DNA of 64,000 nucleotides from positions 186,001-250,000 of the forward strand of contig JAPPCR010000015.1 in the NCBI GenBank assembly GCA_028875725.1, written 5' to 3'. The position numbers and the translations under genes are program-made. Positions 51,884-60,773 of the stretch are shown in pieces. Source of the DNA: Acidobacteriota bacterium. GTDB lineage: Bacteria > Acidobacteriota > Thermoanaerobaculia > Multivoradales > Multivoraceae. The notes beneath the pieces were generated by a model. The model saw only the letters and a program-made list of their open reading frames with translations. It had not been told where the DNA came from and did no database searches. Each line of letters opens with the position of its first letter. The first letter of the stretch is position 1.

Positions 51884-52143
51884 GACGCCTCGTCCTCCAA
51901 ACGAGCTTCCCGACGGCGATCCGCGATGAGCTGATCGACCACGTTCCTGCCTGGCAGGCCGAACCGTTCCTGTATGCGCCGAACCACCGACTCCCTGCTC
52001 TCCACCACGAGCCGGCCGCCCTGCACGCGGACGACCAGTGGGTCGCCAGGCTTGAAGCCCAGGGCCTCGCGTAGCGGCGAAGGTACGACGAGTCGGCCCT
52101 GTGCACCGAAGCGGACGCTGACAGGTGTGGCCACGTCGGACAT
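51880..52143 (-). CDS. Antitoxin of the SpoVT-AbrB (MazE/VapB-like) family
   Basis: 87 residues from ATG 52143. The swapped-hairpin AbrB DNA-binding domain covers residues about 5-50 (VSVRFGAQGRLVVPSPLREALGFKPGDPLVVRV). The C-terminal tail (ESVVRRIQERFGL...DEAS) would bind the PIN toxin. A TGTG-N10-CACA inverted repeat (52146-52163) just upstream, containing CATACT on the coding strand, may be the -10 and autoregulatory site. The longer frame to 52260 lacks similarity. Coupled to the toxin through CTGA. Confidence 0.84.
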   Translation of the reverse strand: MSDVATPVSVRFGAQGRLVVPSPLREALGFKPGDPLVVRVQGGRLVVESRESVVRRIQERFGLPGRNVVDQLIADRRREARLEDEAS

Positions 52144-52145
52144 GA

Positions 52146-52163
52146 TGTGCGAAGTATGCCACA
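52146..52163 (-). promoter_or_regulatory. Possible operator/-10 of the AbrB-PIN pair
   Basis: TGTG (52146-52149) and CACA (52160-52163) form a short inverted repeat around CATACT (minus strand 52158-52153), nine bases before the antitoxin ATG. If this is the -10 box the mRNA would be nearly leaderless. Short arms make the call weak. Confidence 0.3.
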
Positions 52164-52252
52164 GTCGCCTCTCACTGGCACGCTCTGGTTGGTCGCGCCA
52201 TCTCCAGATCGGTGTTTCGTCAGCCCGGTCGGCTTCGATAGCCTCGGCCAAA

Positions 52253-52747
52253 ATGGCCAAGGTGCTCCAGATCCAGCACGCGACGGTCGTCGTCGACGAC
52301 TTGGAGAAGGCCTGCGCCTTCTACGAGAACGAACTCGGGCTAGAACCGCTGCCGACGTTCAACCTCGACTTCCCTGCCCAGTTCTTCAAGATCAACGAGG
52401 AGCAGCAGCTTCACGTCACGGAGTGGGAGGACCAGGCCTCCTTCCGAGGCCACCTCTGCCTGCAGGTGGACGACTTCGACTCGATCTTCTTCCGCATGCG
52501 CGAGCTCGGCGCGATCGACACCTCACCCTGGGGCAAGGTGCGACGGCTGCCCGACGGCGCGATGCAGATGTTCATTCGCGACCCGGCGGGCAACCTGATC
52601 GAGATCTCCTGCCCGAGCGAGGTCGCCGTCGACGAAGCGATCTTCAGGGACGATCTGGTCGACGCGGAGGGCCGGCTCTACGAGTCGAAGCGGGACGACC
52701 CGCGCGGGCTGCACACCGAGGACGCGACGCTCTACCACGGGCGCTAG
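52253..52747 (+). CDS. VOC (glyoxalase/bleomycin-resistance fold) protein
   Basis: 164-residue vicinal-oxygen-chelate family protein. Starts with the typical strand pattern IQHATVVVDDLEKACAFYENELGLEPL and ends a second beta-alpha unit with MQMFIRDPAGNLIEISCP. Candidate metal ligands are His9, Glu and His in HVTEWE/RGHLCLQVDD, and Glu in NLIEIS. ATG at 52253; longer upstream frame is not coding. Function among dioxygenases, isomerases or resistance proteins cannot be told. Divergent from the AbrB-PIN pair. Confidence 0.82.
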   Translation: MAKVLQIQHATVVVDDLEKACAFYENELGLEPLPTFNLDFPAQFFKINEEQQLHVTEWEDQASFRGHLCLQVDDFDSIFFRMRELGAIDTSPWGKVRRLPDGAMQMFIRDPAGNLIEISCPSEVAVDEAIFRDDLVDAEGRLYESKRDDPRGLHTEDATLYHGR

Positions 52748-52786
52748 CGCCCCGATTCCAGCCCCAGCCTCGGCGGTTGTGAACTC

Positions 52787-55561
52787 CTAGAACTCGAGCC
52801 CGAAGCGGATCATGACGCGCCTCGGGAAGAGGTAGCCGCTGGGTACGTACACCTCGTCCGTTGGTACCTGGAGCGTCTCCCATCCGTCGTAGGTGTCCTC
52901 GTTGAATACGTTGAGCACCTGAAGGTCCAGCTTGAGCTGGACCTGGCCGACATCGAATCGGCGCCCGAAGGAGAGATCCAGATTGTTCTGATCCGGCAAG
53001 CGCGTGTCGTCGCTGGCCGGAATCGCGATCACGTCTACGCCACCTTGGGCGAGCGGCGAAGGCGACCTGGCCAAGCCGACCCTCAGTTGGCGGTTGTAGG
53101 GTCTCCCCGTCATGAAGCTGTAGGTCGCCGTGCCCAGGAGCTTCCACGGCAGCTCGAAGCTCCCCTGGAACTGGAGCATGTGCTCGCGGTCGTTCTGCAG
53201 CGCCTGTTCGGCGTTGATCCAGTTGTTCGGGTCGCGACCGTCGCTCGCGGTGTAGAACGGACTTCCTTGGGACTGCTCGAGGGGCCGCGGAATGAACCCG
53301 GTCGAATCGGACCAGGTGTATGACGAGTGCAGGCTCCAACCGTCGCTGTATCGCTTGTTCAGGGTGAGCACGACACCCTCGTACTGCTGGTTGTACTCCA
53401 CCCCCGGCGGAGCCTTGGAGCCGGGGCCCGGTCGGTTGCCCTTCCGGGTGGTCGGCTGCTCGATGATGCTGAATAGCTGCTCCGTTTCGCCGGTGAACGG
53501 ATTCGTCCACGGCACCTCCTCATAGGCGCCGTCGTTCAGGATCTCCCAGCCGATCAGGTTCTTCCCTTCCTTGTAGACCCCCTGGATGCCGAAGCTGAAG
53601 TTCTCACCCAGGCGGCGTTCCCAACCCAGAGTGAACTGGTCGGTTTCCGGTGCCCTCAGATCGGGATTGTGGAGGTTGTCCCGGTACTGGAACGTCGAAG
53701 ACAAGGTCCACGGGCCCTCCAGCGTGGGACCGGATTCCGTGATGTAGAGGGTCGGATCCGGCGGCGGTGCGTACCAGTTGCCGGTCACGTCCGCGTCGTA
53801 GAACCTGCCGTAGAAAGCTCGCAGGACCTGCCGGTCACCGATCTGGTACGCCATGCCGATGCGCGGCGAGATCAGCGCCCAGTCCACAACGTCCTTGATC
53901 CCAGGAATGATGTCCGATGTGTCGCTCCAGTCGTCACTCAGCGTAGGGAAGTCGGGAATCTCGCCGTTGTGCTTGTCGTACCGGACGCCGATGTTCAGCG
54001 TCAGGTTCGAGTTGACCTGCCAAGAATCGTCGACGAACGCCGAAATCGCCCTGGTGTCGGCGCCGTAGTGGTATGGCCGCGCCGAGTACCGGTAGTAGTA
54101 GGGATAGCCCGGGTAGTACTCGTAGCGGTAGAACTGGTAGCCGTTCGGGCCAAGACCGTACCGCGTATCGCCTGTGCCGGTACCGTAGGAGATGCCGAAC
54201 TTGAAGTCGTGGTCGCCGCCCAGGAGGTCGTCGGCGTGGTGCGAGAGCTTGACGTCCAACTGGTCACGGCCAAGCACCCAGCGATACTGGTAGGTCGGGC
54301 TGCCGCTGTATTGCGGAGGACCGCCATCAGGCGGCGAGTAGTCGACGTAGGGCGGCGCCGTACTGCCGGTGGCGGACAGCTGGTTGTCGTCGCTGCTGTA
54401 GCCGGCATACAGCACTTCGAGGTAGTCGTTCGGGGTCAGCACGGACTGGAACTGGAGCCCCCAGGCCGGATTGTTGCCAAACGCGGTCGTAATCGCGTCC
54501 GGCGTCGCGTTCGCGAACGCGTAGACGAAGTCGTAGTCCTCGAAGTGGTACTTCGCCTCCATCAGGTTGCTGTCGTTGAACGCCGCGTTGATCTTGATGT
54601 CGTAGCGCTCGGTCGGATACGCGGTCGGGAAGATCGGATCGACCCCCGGATCGCTGTACGCATCCTCCGTGGTCTGAATGGAGGCGAAGAACCACGCCTT
54701 GTCGCGCACCAACGGACCGCCGAGTGTCCCGGTCAGATCGTCGAACTCCTCGCGATGGAACGGAAGACCATCGATCTCGGCGTTCTCTTCCGTCAGGCCG
54801 TCGTTCATGTGGTACCAGTCGATCGTGCCGGCGAAGTCGTTCGTGCCGGACTTGGTCACAACATTGAACGCCGCTCCCGACATGCTTCCGTACTCAGCCG
54901 GCGCGCCGAGGCCCAGCACCTGTACCTCCTCGATAGTCGCCGGGTTCAGCCACCAGAACGCGTGACCCGTGTCCGAGGAGGTCGTGTCGAGACCGTCGAT
55001 CCGCCAGGAGTTGGAGGCGGTACTCGAACCAAACGCCGTCAACGAAGTGCTGCCCTCTGAAGACTGACTGATCCCGGGCGACACCGCCATCAGGTCCCAG
55101 AAGTTCCGGTCGGTCGGCAGGTCATCGATGAAGTCCGCCGTGTAGCTGGTCCCGACGCTGGAACTCGTCACGTCGAGGATGGGCGACGCCGTGACTGTGA
55201 CCTCCTCCTCTACAGCCATCAAGCCGAGCTCGATCTCCAGGTTGACCGTGGCGGCGATGTTGACCCGCACACCCTCCACCCGGTGGTCCCGGAAGCCGTC
55301 GAGCGACGCGGTCACGACGTAATCGTCGACCTGGAGCGACGAGATGACGAAGTTGCCGCCGACGCCGGCGATCGTAGTCCGCGAGACGCCGCGGTCCTCG
55401 ATCGTCGCCGTCACCATGACGCCCGGCAGGCCGTCGCCGTTGGCGTCGCGGACCTGACCGCGGATGTCACCCGTGGTCTGGGCCGCGGCGGAGGCCGCGA
55501 CCACCAGCGCGAAGGCTGAGGTGGTCAGGATGCGGAGGGTTCGTTCGTTCGAAGACGCCAT
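52787..55561 (-). CDS. TonB-dependent receptor with carboxypeptidase-regulatory-like N-terminal domain
   Basis: Outer membrane receptor of 924 residues. Signal peptide (about 1-28, ending ASAAAQ), CarboxypepD-regulatory-like domain (about 30-110: GDIRGQVRDANGDGLPGVMVT), plug domain (about 120-230) and a beta-barrel of about 690 residues ending MIRFGLEF with the terminal Phe. This OmpA/Oar-like layout is common in Acidobacteriota. The ATG at 55561 has GGGAG upstream; a longer frame to 55585 is unlikely. The ligand is unknown; no SusD-like partner is adjacent. A transporter gene lies 51 bp upstream on the same strand. Confidence 0.9.
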   Translation of the reverse strand: MASSNERTLRILTTSAFALVVAASAAAQTTGDIRGQVRDANGDGLPGVMVTATIEDRGVSRTTIAGVGGNFVISSLQVDDYVVTASLDGFRDHRVEGVRVNIAATVNLEIELGLMAVEEEVTVTASPILDVTSSSVGTSYTADFIDDLPTDRNFWDLMAVSPGISQSSEGSTSLTAFGSSTASNSWRIDGLDTTSSDTGHAFWWLNPATIEEVQVLGLGAPAEYGSMSGAAFNVVTKSGTNDFAGTIDWYHMNDGLTEENAEIDGLPFHREEFDDLTGTLGGPLVRDKAWFFASIQTTEDAYSDPGVDPIFPTAYPTERYDIKINAAFNDSNLMEAKYHFEDYDFVYAFANATPDAITTAFGNNPAWGLQFQSVLTPNDYLEVLYAGYSSDDNQLSATGSTAPPYVDYSPPDGGPPQYSGSPTYQYRWVLGRDQLDVKLSHHADDLLGGDHDFKFGISYGTGTGDTRYGLGPNGYQFYRYEYYPGYPYYYRYSARPYHYGADTRAISAFVDDSWQVNSNLTLNIGVRYDKHNGEIPDFPTLSDDWSDTSDIIPGIKDVVDWALISPRIGMAYQIGDRQVLRAFYGRFYDADVTGNWYAPPPDPTLYITESGPTLEGPWTLSSTFQYRDNLHNPDLRAPETDQFTLGWERRLGENFSFGIQGVYKEGKNLIGWEILNDGAYEEVPWTNPFTGETEQLFSIIEQPTTRKGNRPGPGSKAPPGVEYNQQYEGVVLTLNKRYSDGWSLHSSYTWSDSTGFIPRPLEQSQGSPFYTASDGRDPNNWINAEQALQNDREHMLQFQGSFELPWKLLGTATYSFMTGRPYNRQLRVGLARSPSPLAQGGVDVIAIPASDDTRLPDQNNLDLSFGRRFDVGQVQLKLDLQVLNVFNEDTYDGWETLQVPTDEVYVPSGYLFPRRVMIRFGLEF

Positions 55562-55612
55562 GGGATCTCCCGAGGGTTCCGTCACGTTAGGGGCGCGAGA
55601 AGGCGATACTAC

Positions 55613-57958
55613 CTAGAACGGAAAGATGAGCGGCACCATCCACACGATCACGGCCAGCAGCACGACAGTCAACAGCGTGCCGGCCCGCAGATAGTCCATG
55701 CTGCGGTAGCCGCCGGCCCCCATGACGAGCAGGTTCGCCTTGTGGCTGAACGGCGTCATGAATGCCGCCGACGCCGCCAGGGCCACGCCCATCATCAGCG
55801 GGTAGGGCGAGAGGCCGAGGCCCGAAGCCGCCTCCAGCACGACCGGCGTCAGCAGCACCACGGCCGGCGCGCCGTCCAGACACTGACTGAGCAGGCTCGA
55901 GAGCAGGACCAGCGCCGCCAGCACCGCGTACGGACCGACCGGCCCGGCCAGGTCCATCACGCTGCTCGCAAGAAGCGCCGCCGTGCCGCTGCTTTCCATC
56001 GCCGACCCCACGGGCAGGATCGCCGCGACCAGGAAGATCGCCCGCCACTCGACCGCCCGGTAGGCCTCCTCCATGGTCAGCGCGCCGCACAGCACGATCA
56101 GGCTCGCCGAGGCGAACGCGGCCACCTGAATCGGTGCGACTCCCGTCACCACGAGGACCACCATCAGGGCGAGGCATCCGACCGCATACGGCGCCTTCTT
56201 CAGACGGCGCGGCTCATCGGCGACATCCGAGAGGACGAGCAGGTCGGGTTCACGGGCAAGCAGACCCAGCCGGCCACGACGCCCCTGGAGCAACAGCGCG
56301 TCTCCGACCCGCAACGCGAGCTGGGTCAGTCCGCTGCGAATCGGGTGTCCTTCGCGCCAGATGGCGAGGACCTGCACGCCATAGCGGTCGCGGAACTCGA
56401 TGTCCGCGAGGGTCCGCCCGGCGAGGCCGGATCGCGGCGCCAGCGTCGCCTCCGCCATGCCGACCTCCTCCGACTCGAACGCCGGAGCGGCCACCCCCGA
56501 AGTCAGCTCGACGCCGCCCATCCTCAACAGGGCCCGCAGTCGCCGCTCCCTGCCCTTGACGAAGAGCCTGTCCCCGGCCTCGAACCGGATCTGCGGCCCG
56601 GGCCCCCAGATCACTTCGCCCTCCCGCTCGACCGCGACGACTGTCAGTCCCATCAACCGGCCCATCCACTCGACGCCGGCGCCGCTGGCGAGAAGCGTCG
56701 AGTTCTCCGGCACGCGGATGACCAGCAGCGGCTGATCCTCGAGGCGGTCCAGCGCGGCGGGACCACTCTCTTCGATCGTGAGCACGTCCGGGCCGATCTC
56801 CGGCGCGTCGTCGCCGAACAGTCCGTAGAGCATGTCGCCCTGTTCGATCCGCAGACTGCCCAGCCGGTCGACGTGCACATCGCCGTCGCGTTCCACGGCG
56901 ATCACGAACACACGCCACTCTTCACGGAAGCGCGTCTCCGCCAGGGTGCTTCCCACCAGGGGCGACGCGGCGGACACGCGCGCCCTGAGGGCGGTCACCC
57001 CCGCCTCCGGCGCGCCGATCTCGCCGGTCGTGGCCGTGCCGAGCGTCGTCGCCGTGCCCAGATCGACGCCCTGGAGGCGCAGCGTCTGCTCCACCTCCTC
57101 GGCGTCGCCCTGCACGACCAGTTCGTCTCCGGCCAGCAACCGGGTGTCGTCACCGGGCGCCAACTGCCAGTCCTCGCCGCGCGCGACGCCAAGGAGCTGC
57201 ACCCCCAGCGTGGTGCCGAGCCGCGTCTCGCGCAGCGTCGCGCCGTCGAGTTCGGACCCGGAAGGAATGCGGATCGAGAACAACCCCTCGTGCAGGCCGT
57301 AGAGGTCGGCGAGCTCCGACTCACCACGGCCGGGAGGAGCCGCCCGGCGACCCGGCAGCAGACGCCGCCCCAGGGTGAGCATGAAGACGACGCCGCCCAG
57401 GAGCAGCACCACACCGAAGGGCGTGAAGTCGAACAGTCCGAACGGCTCGAGTCCGCGGTCCCGCAGCATCGCCGCCGCCAGAATGTTGGGAGGCGTCCCG
57501 ACCAGAGTCGAGGTGCCCCCCAGGATCGCGCCGAATGCGAGCGGCATGAACAGCCGCGAAGGGGCAAGGTGCGCGCGGCGCGCCAGACTCGCCACCGCCG
57601 GCATGAGCACGGCGGTCGCCGCGATGTTGTTCATGAACATCGAGAGAACGCCCGCCACCAGCATGACCGCGCCGATCAGCGGCGCCTCGCGGCTGCCCAC
57701 GAAGCGATGGATGGCGCCGCCCACCAGATCCGCGACGCCCGTCTGCATCAGCCCGGCGCTGACGATGAAGATCGACAGCATCGTGATCACGGCCGACGAG
57801 GCGAAGCCCGTGAACGCCTGGTCGACGGCCACGTAGCCGGTGAAGACCAGCAGCGTCAGTCCGAGGAAGGCCGTCAGGTCGATCGGCAGTTTCTCGGTCA
57901 GAAACAGGACGACCATGGCCGCCAGGACGACCAGCAGGAAGGCGATCTCGAGAGTCAT
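55613..57958 (-). CDS. DASS/SLC13-type sodium:anion transporter with four RCK-C (TrkA-C) domains
   Basis: 781-residue inner membrane carrier for di/tricarboxylates, sulfate or related anions. N-terminal membrane half (about 1-200) with LGGTSTLVGTPPNILAAA, the SNT-like anion-binding motif of the family. A cytoplasmic block of four RCK-C repeats follows (about 225-295, 315-385, 400-480, 495-570), such as LAPGDDTRLLAGDELVVQG and FEAGDRLFVKG. The C-terminal membrane half (about 580-780) carries the second motif region with MTPFSHKANLLVMGAGGY. The RCK-C repeats probably sense a ligand. In a region with sulfatases, sulfate is an attractive but unproven substrate. Confidence 0.88.
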   Translation of the reverse strand: MTLEIAFLLVVLAAMVVLFLTEKLPIDLTAFLGLTLLVFTGYVAVDQAFTGFASSAVITMLSIFIVSAGLMQTGVADLVGGAIHRFVGSREAPLIGAVMLVAGVLSMFMNNIAATAVLMPAVASLARRAHLAPSRLFMPLAFGAILGGTSTLVGTPPNILAAAMLRDRGLEPFGLFDFTPFGVVLLLGGVVFMLTLGRRLLPGRRAAPPGRGESELADLYGLHEGLFSIRIPSGSELDGATLRETRLGTTLGVQLLGVARGEDWQLAPGDDTRLLAGDELVVQGDAEEVEQTLRLQGVDLGTATTLGTATTGEIGAPEAGVTALRARVSAASPLVGSTLAETRFREEWRVFVIAVERDGDVHVDRLGSLRIEQGDMLYGLFGDDAPEIGPDVLTIEESGPAALDRLEDQPLLVIRVPENSTLLASGAGVEWMGRLMGLTVVAVEREGEVIWGPGPQIRFEAGDRLFVKGRERRLRALLRMGGVELTSGVAAPAFESEEVGMAEATLAPRSGLAGRTLADIEFRDRYGVQVLAIWREGHPIRSGLTQLALRVGDALLLQGRRGRLGLLAREPDLLVLSDVADEPRRLKKAPYAVGCLALMVVLVVTGVAPIQVAAFASASLIVLCGALTMEEAYRAVEWRAIFLVAAILPVGSAMESSGTAALLASSVMDLAGPVGPYAVLAALVLLSSLLSQCLDGAPAVVLLTPVVLEAASGLGLSPYPLMMGVALAASAAFMTPFSHKANLLVMGAGGYRSMDYLRAGTLLTVVLLAVIVWMVPLIFPF

Positions 57959-57985
57959 CGCTGCCGCTAACGGCCGTGCCGCCGG

Positions 57986-58762
57986 CTACACGACCGTCCA
58001 GCCGCCGTCGACGAGCAGCGTCTGTCCGGTGATGTAGCTCGACGCATCCGAGGCAAGGAACACGACCGGACCGGCCAGTTCCCCGCCGCGGCCCGGCCGA
58101 CCCATCGGCGTCTTGCGGCGGATCCAGCGCAGGGCCTGATCCGACGCGAACATCTCCTCGGTCATCTCGGACTCGAACCAGGCCGGGCCGATCGCGTTCA
58201 CCCGCACGCCTCGCCTCGCCCACTGTGCGGCGAGTTCCCGGGTCATGTTGACAACGCCGCCCTTGGAGGCCGTGTAGGAGGCCTGCGGGATCTGGCCGGC
58301 GCCGACGACGCCCAGCACCGATGCGATGTTGACGATCGAGCCCGATCCCTGATCCAGCATCATGGCGCCGAAGCGACGGTTGCAGAGGAAGACGCCGGTT
58401 AGGTTCACCGCCACGATCCGCTGCCATACGTCGAGCGGTTCCTGCTCGGCCGGCCTCGGATCGGACACGCCGGCGTTCGCCACCAGCGCGTCCACCTTGC
58501 CGAAACGGTCGACCGCCTTCGTCGCCAACGTGTCGACGTCCTCCTCGCTGGCGACATCGCAGGCAACGGCGAGAGCCTGTCCGCCTTCACGCTCGATCTC
58601 CGCGGCGAGCTGCTCGAGGCGGTCGAGGCGCCGCGCCGAAACGACGACGGAGGCGCCGGCCGCGGCCAGGGCGTGCGCGAAGACGATGCCGAGGCCGGAC
58701 GAGGCGCCGGTGACGACGGCCGTCCTGCCGTCGAGTCGAAACAGGTCTTCGTGGGCGGGCAC
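57986..58762 (-). CDS. Short-chain dehydrogenase/reductase (1)
   Basis: Classical NAD(P)-dependent SDR of 258 residues: cofactor motif TGASSGLG near residue 18, NAG in LVANAGVSD, and active-site Ser plus YTASK in the NIASVLGVVGAGQIP segment. GTG start at 58762; the open frame upstream overlaps the next SDR and is not coding. Resembles gluconate-5-dehydrogenase or 3-oxoacyl reductase-like SDRs. Followed by the DASS transporter and preceded by another SDR, suggesting catabolism of a sugar acid or alcohol (inference). Confidence 0.87.
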   Translation of the reverse strand: MPAHEDLFRLDGRTAVVTGASSGLGIVFAHALAAAGASVVVSARRLDRLEQLAAEIEREGGQALAVACDVASEEDVDTLATKAVDRFGKVDALVANAGVSDPRPAEQEPLDVWQRIVAVNLTGVFLCNRRFGAMMLDQGSGSIVNIASVLGVVGAGQIPQASYTASKGGVVNMTRELAAQWARRGVRVNAIGPAWFESEMTEEMFASDQALRWIRRKTPMGRPGRGGELAGPVVFLASDASSYITGQTLLVDGGWTVV

Positions 58763-58803
58763 GACGGCGCCGAGTCTACTCGCGGCCGTGCCGGCGATGC
58801 GGC

Positions 58804-59583
58804 TCAGGCGGGGGGATCGAAGCGGCCGTCGATCGCGGTCCAGCCGCCGTCGACGAAGAGCACGGCGCCGGTCATGTAACTCGACGCGTCGGAGACCAGG
58901 AACGCGGCCGCGTTGCCGATCTCGTCCGACCTTCCCCACCGGCCCAACGCCGTCTTTCCGGCGTAGGCGCTGTTCCAGGCCTCGTTCTGCTGGATCGGTT
59001 TGGTGAGCGGCGTGTCGACCACGCCCGGCGCCAGGGCGTTGACGCGGACGCCTTTGCGGCCGAACTCGGCGGCGGCGGTGCGCGCGAGCTGGACGATGCC
59101 GGCCTTGGTCGCCGCGTAGACGCCCTGCCCGGGTTCCGTCACCTGGGACCGGATCGAAGACAGCAGCACGATGCTGCCGCCGCCGGCGTCCGTGAACAGG
59201 CGTCCCGCGACCTGGAGCACGCACATCGCGCCCCGAAGGTTCAGCGTCACGACCCGGTCGAACTCGTCCGGCTGGTAGTCGAGCAAGCGTTTGCGCACGT
59301 TGACGCCGGGTGTCGCCACCACACCACGCAGATCGTCCAGCGAGGCGAGCGCCGATCCCATCGCCTCCGGATCGAGAATGTCGAGTTCGGCCGCATCGGC
59401 CCGACCGCCGGCGGCAGCGATCCGGTCGGCGGTCGCCCGGGCGGCGATCAGGTTCACGTCGAAGCAGGCGACCCGCGCTCCCTGGCGGGCGCAGGCCTCG
59501 GCCGCGGCCTCGCCGATGCCGGATCCGGCGCCGATCACGGCGACCGCGCGGCCGTCGAGACGGAACGGGTTCGGTGAAGCCAT
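58804..59583 (-). CDS. Short-chain dehydrogenase/reductase (2)
   Basis: 259-residue SDR: cofactor motif IGAGSGIGEAAAE (TGxxxGxG variant with IGAGSGIG), active-site Ser in VLLSSIRSQV and catalytic YAATK. The usual NAG is replaced by ATPGVN, an atypical feature of strand 4. ATG at 59583. Lies 41 bp upstream of the first SDR and 10 bp after the P1 peptidase; the order on the minus strand is peptidase, SDR2, SDR1, transporter, receptor. Substrate unknown. Confidence 0.86.
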   Translation of the reverse strand: MASPNPFRLDGRAVAVIGAGSGIGEAAAEACARQGARVACFDVNLIAARATADRIAAAGGRADAAELDILDPEAMGSALASLDDLRGVVATPGVNVRKRLLDYQPDEFDRVVTLNLRGAMCVLQVAGRLFTDAGGGSIVLLSSIRSQVTEPGQGVYAATKAGIVQLARTAAAEFGRKGVRVNALAPGVVDTPLTKPIQQNEAWNSAYAGKTALGRWGRSDEIGNAAAFLVSDASSYMTGAVLFVDGGWTAIDGRFDPPA

Positions 59584-59593
59584 CACGACCAGT

Positions 59594-60694
59594 TCAGGGC
59601 AGGTCGCGGACGGCGAGGATGCCGGGGAGCGACTCCGCGTGCCGCACGCTGTTGAGCACCGCGTCGGCAAGGGCTTCGGCGGCGAGCGCGCCGATGCGAC
59701 TGACGTCCGCCGGCCCTTCGAGAACGCCGGTGGCGACCGCGAACACCGTATCGCCGTCGCCCGGCGTGTGCGAAGGGACGATGGAGCGGGCGAGACCATC
59801 GTGGGCCATCTGCGCCACGCGGGTGGCCTCGGCCTGGTTCAGGGTCGCGTTCGTCGCGACGACGGCGATCGTCGTATTCTCCCGGTTCTCCGCTTCCCGC
59901 CGGCTGGCGCGCCGGTCGCGGCCGAGGCCGCTCCGCAGCAGCTTGCGGGCGTCGAGCAGTTCGTCGTTCGGGCCGCGCACCCCCGCCACCACCTGGCCCG
60001 TGGCCGGGTCGATCACGTCGCCGACCGCGTTGACCGCGACCAGAGCCGCGACCACCAGGCCCGCTGACGGCCCTTGTTCCATCTTGATCGACGCACTGCC
60101 GAGACCACCCTTCATCCGCGATCCGCGTCCGCCCATCTTGCCGACCGTGGCGCCTGCGCCGGCGCCCACGTTGCCCTGGGCCACGGGGCCCGTGCCGGCC
60201 GCGGCCGCGGCCCGATAGCCGCAGTCGGCGTCCGGCCGCGGCTTGCTGGCGCCGCCCATGCCGAGATCCATGAGCGACGCGGCGACCACGATCGGCACTA
60301 CTCCGGCCCCGACCCGGTAGCCGACATCCTGCTCCTCGAGGTAGCGCATCACGCCCCCCGACGCGTCGAGACCGTAGGCGCTGCCACCGGTGAGGACCAC
60401 GGCATGGAGCTCCTGGATCATGTTGTGGGGACTCAGGAGAGCCGTCTCGCGGGTCGCCGGCGCGCCTCCGCGAACGTCGACCGCGCCGACCGCGCCTTCC
60501 AACGCGAGCACGACGGTGCAGCCGGTGGGCCGCTCCTCGTAAGTGAACTGGCCGACCCGCAGTCCGTCGACCGCCGTCAGACCGGGGTCGCCAGCGGCCT
60601 CCTCAGCCAAGCCCGGACTCCAGCCGCCAAGAGCCAGCGCTCCGAGAGCCGCGATCCGCAATCCACCGATCCGCAATCCACACTGGCCGAACAT
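59594..60694 (-). CDS. P1 family (DmpA/NylC-like) N-terminal nucleophile aminohydrolase, exported
   Basis: 366-residue member of peptidase family S58/P1. A signal peptide covers about residues 1-30. The GGSAYGLDASGGV segment (about 102-114), the Gly/Ala-rich GNVGAGAGATVGK and VVATNATLNQAEATRVAQ with HTPGDGDTVFAVATG are family features. The autocleavage site is probably before Thr in ENTTIAVV, as in the Asn-Thr type seen in NylC-like enzymes; that would give a small C-terminal chain. Acts as aminopeptidase or amide hydrolase, periplasmic if the signal is real. Divergent from the M20 gene. Confidence 0.86.
   Translation of the reverse strand: MFGQCGLRIGGLRIAALGALALGGWSPGLAEEAAGDPGLTAVDGLRVGQFTYEERPTGCTVVLALEGAVGAVDVRGGAPATRETALLSPHNMIQELHAVVLTGGSAYGLDASGGVMRYLEEQDVGYRVGAGVVPIVVAASLMDLGMGGASKPRPDADCGYRAAAAAGTGPVAQGNVGAGAGATVGKMGGRGSRMKGGLGSASIKMEQGPSAGLVVAALVAVNAVGDVIDPATGQVVAGVRGPNDELLDARKLLRSGLGRDRRASRREAENRENTTIAVVATNATLNQAEATRVAQMAHDGLARSIVPSHTPGDGDTVFAVATGVLEGPADVSRIGALAAEALADAVLNSVRHAESLPGILAVRDLP
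60653..60681. repeat. 15-bp tandem repeat inside the P1 peptidase signal peptide
   Basis: GATCCGCAATCCAC occurs at 60653-60666 and 60668-60681, a 15-bp period. In the coding frame it duplicates five codons (LRIGG then LRIAA) in the signal peptide, so the reading frame is kept. Recent in-frame duplication is the simplest explanation. Confidence 0.7.
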
Positions 60695-60773
60695 AGTAGT
60701 CTGGCAAGAGTACTACCGACTCCTAGAACGCAGCCACCGGCGCAGAACTCATCCACCGGAAAGGCATCGTCTC

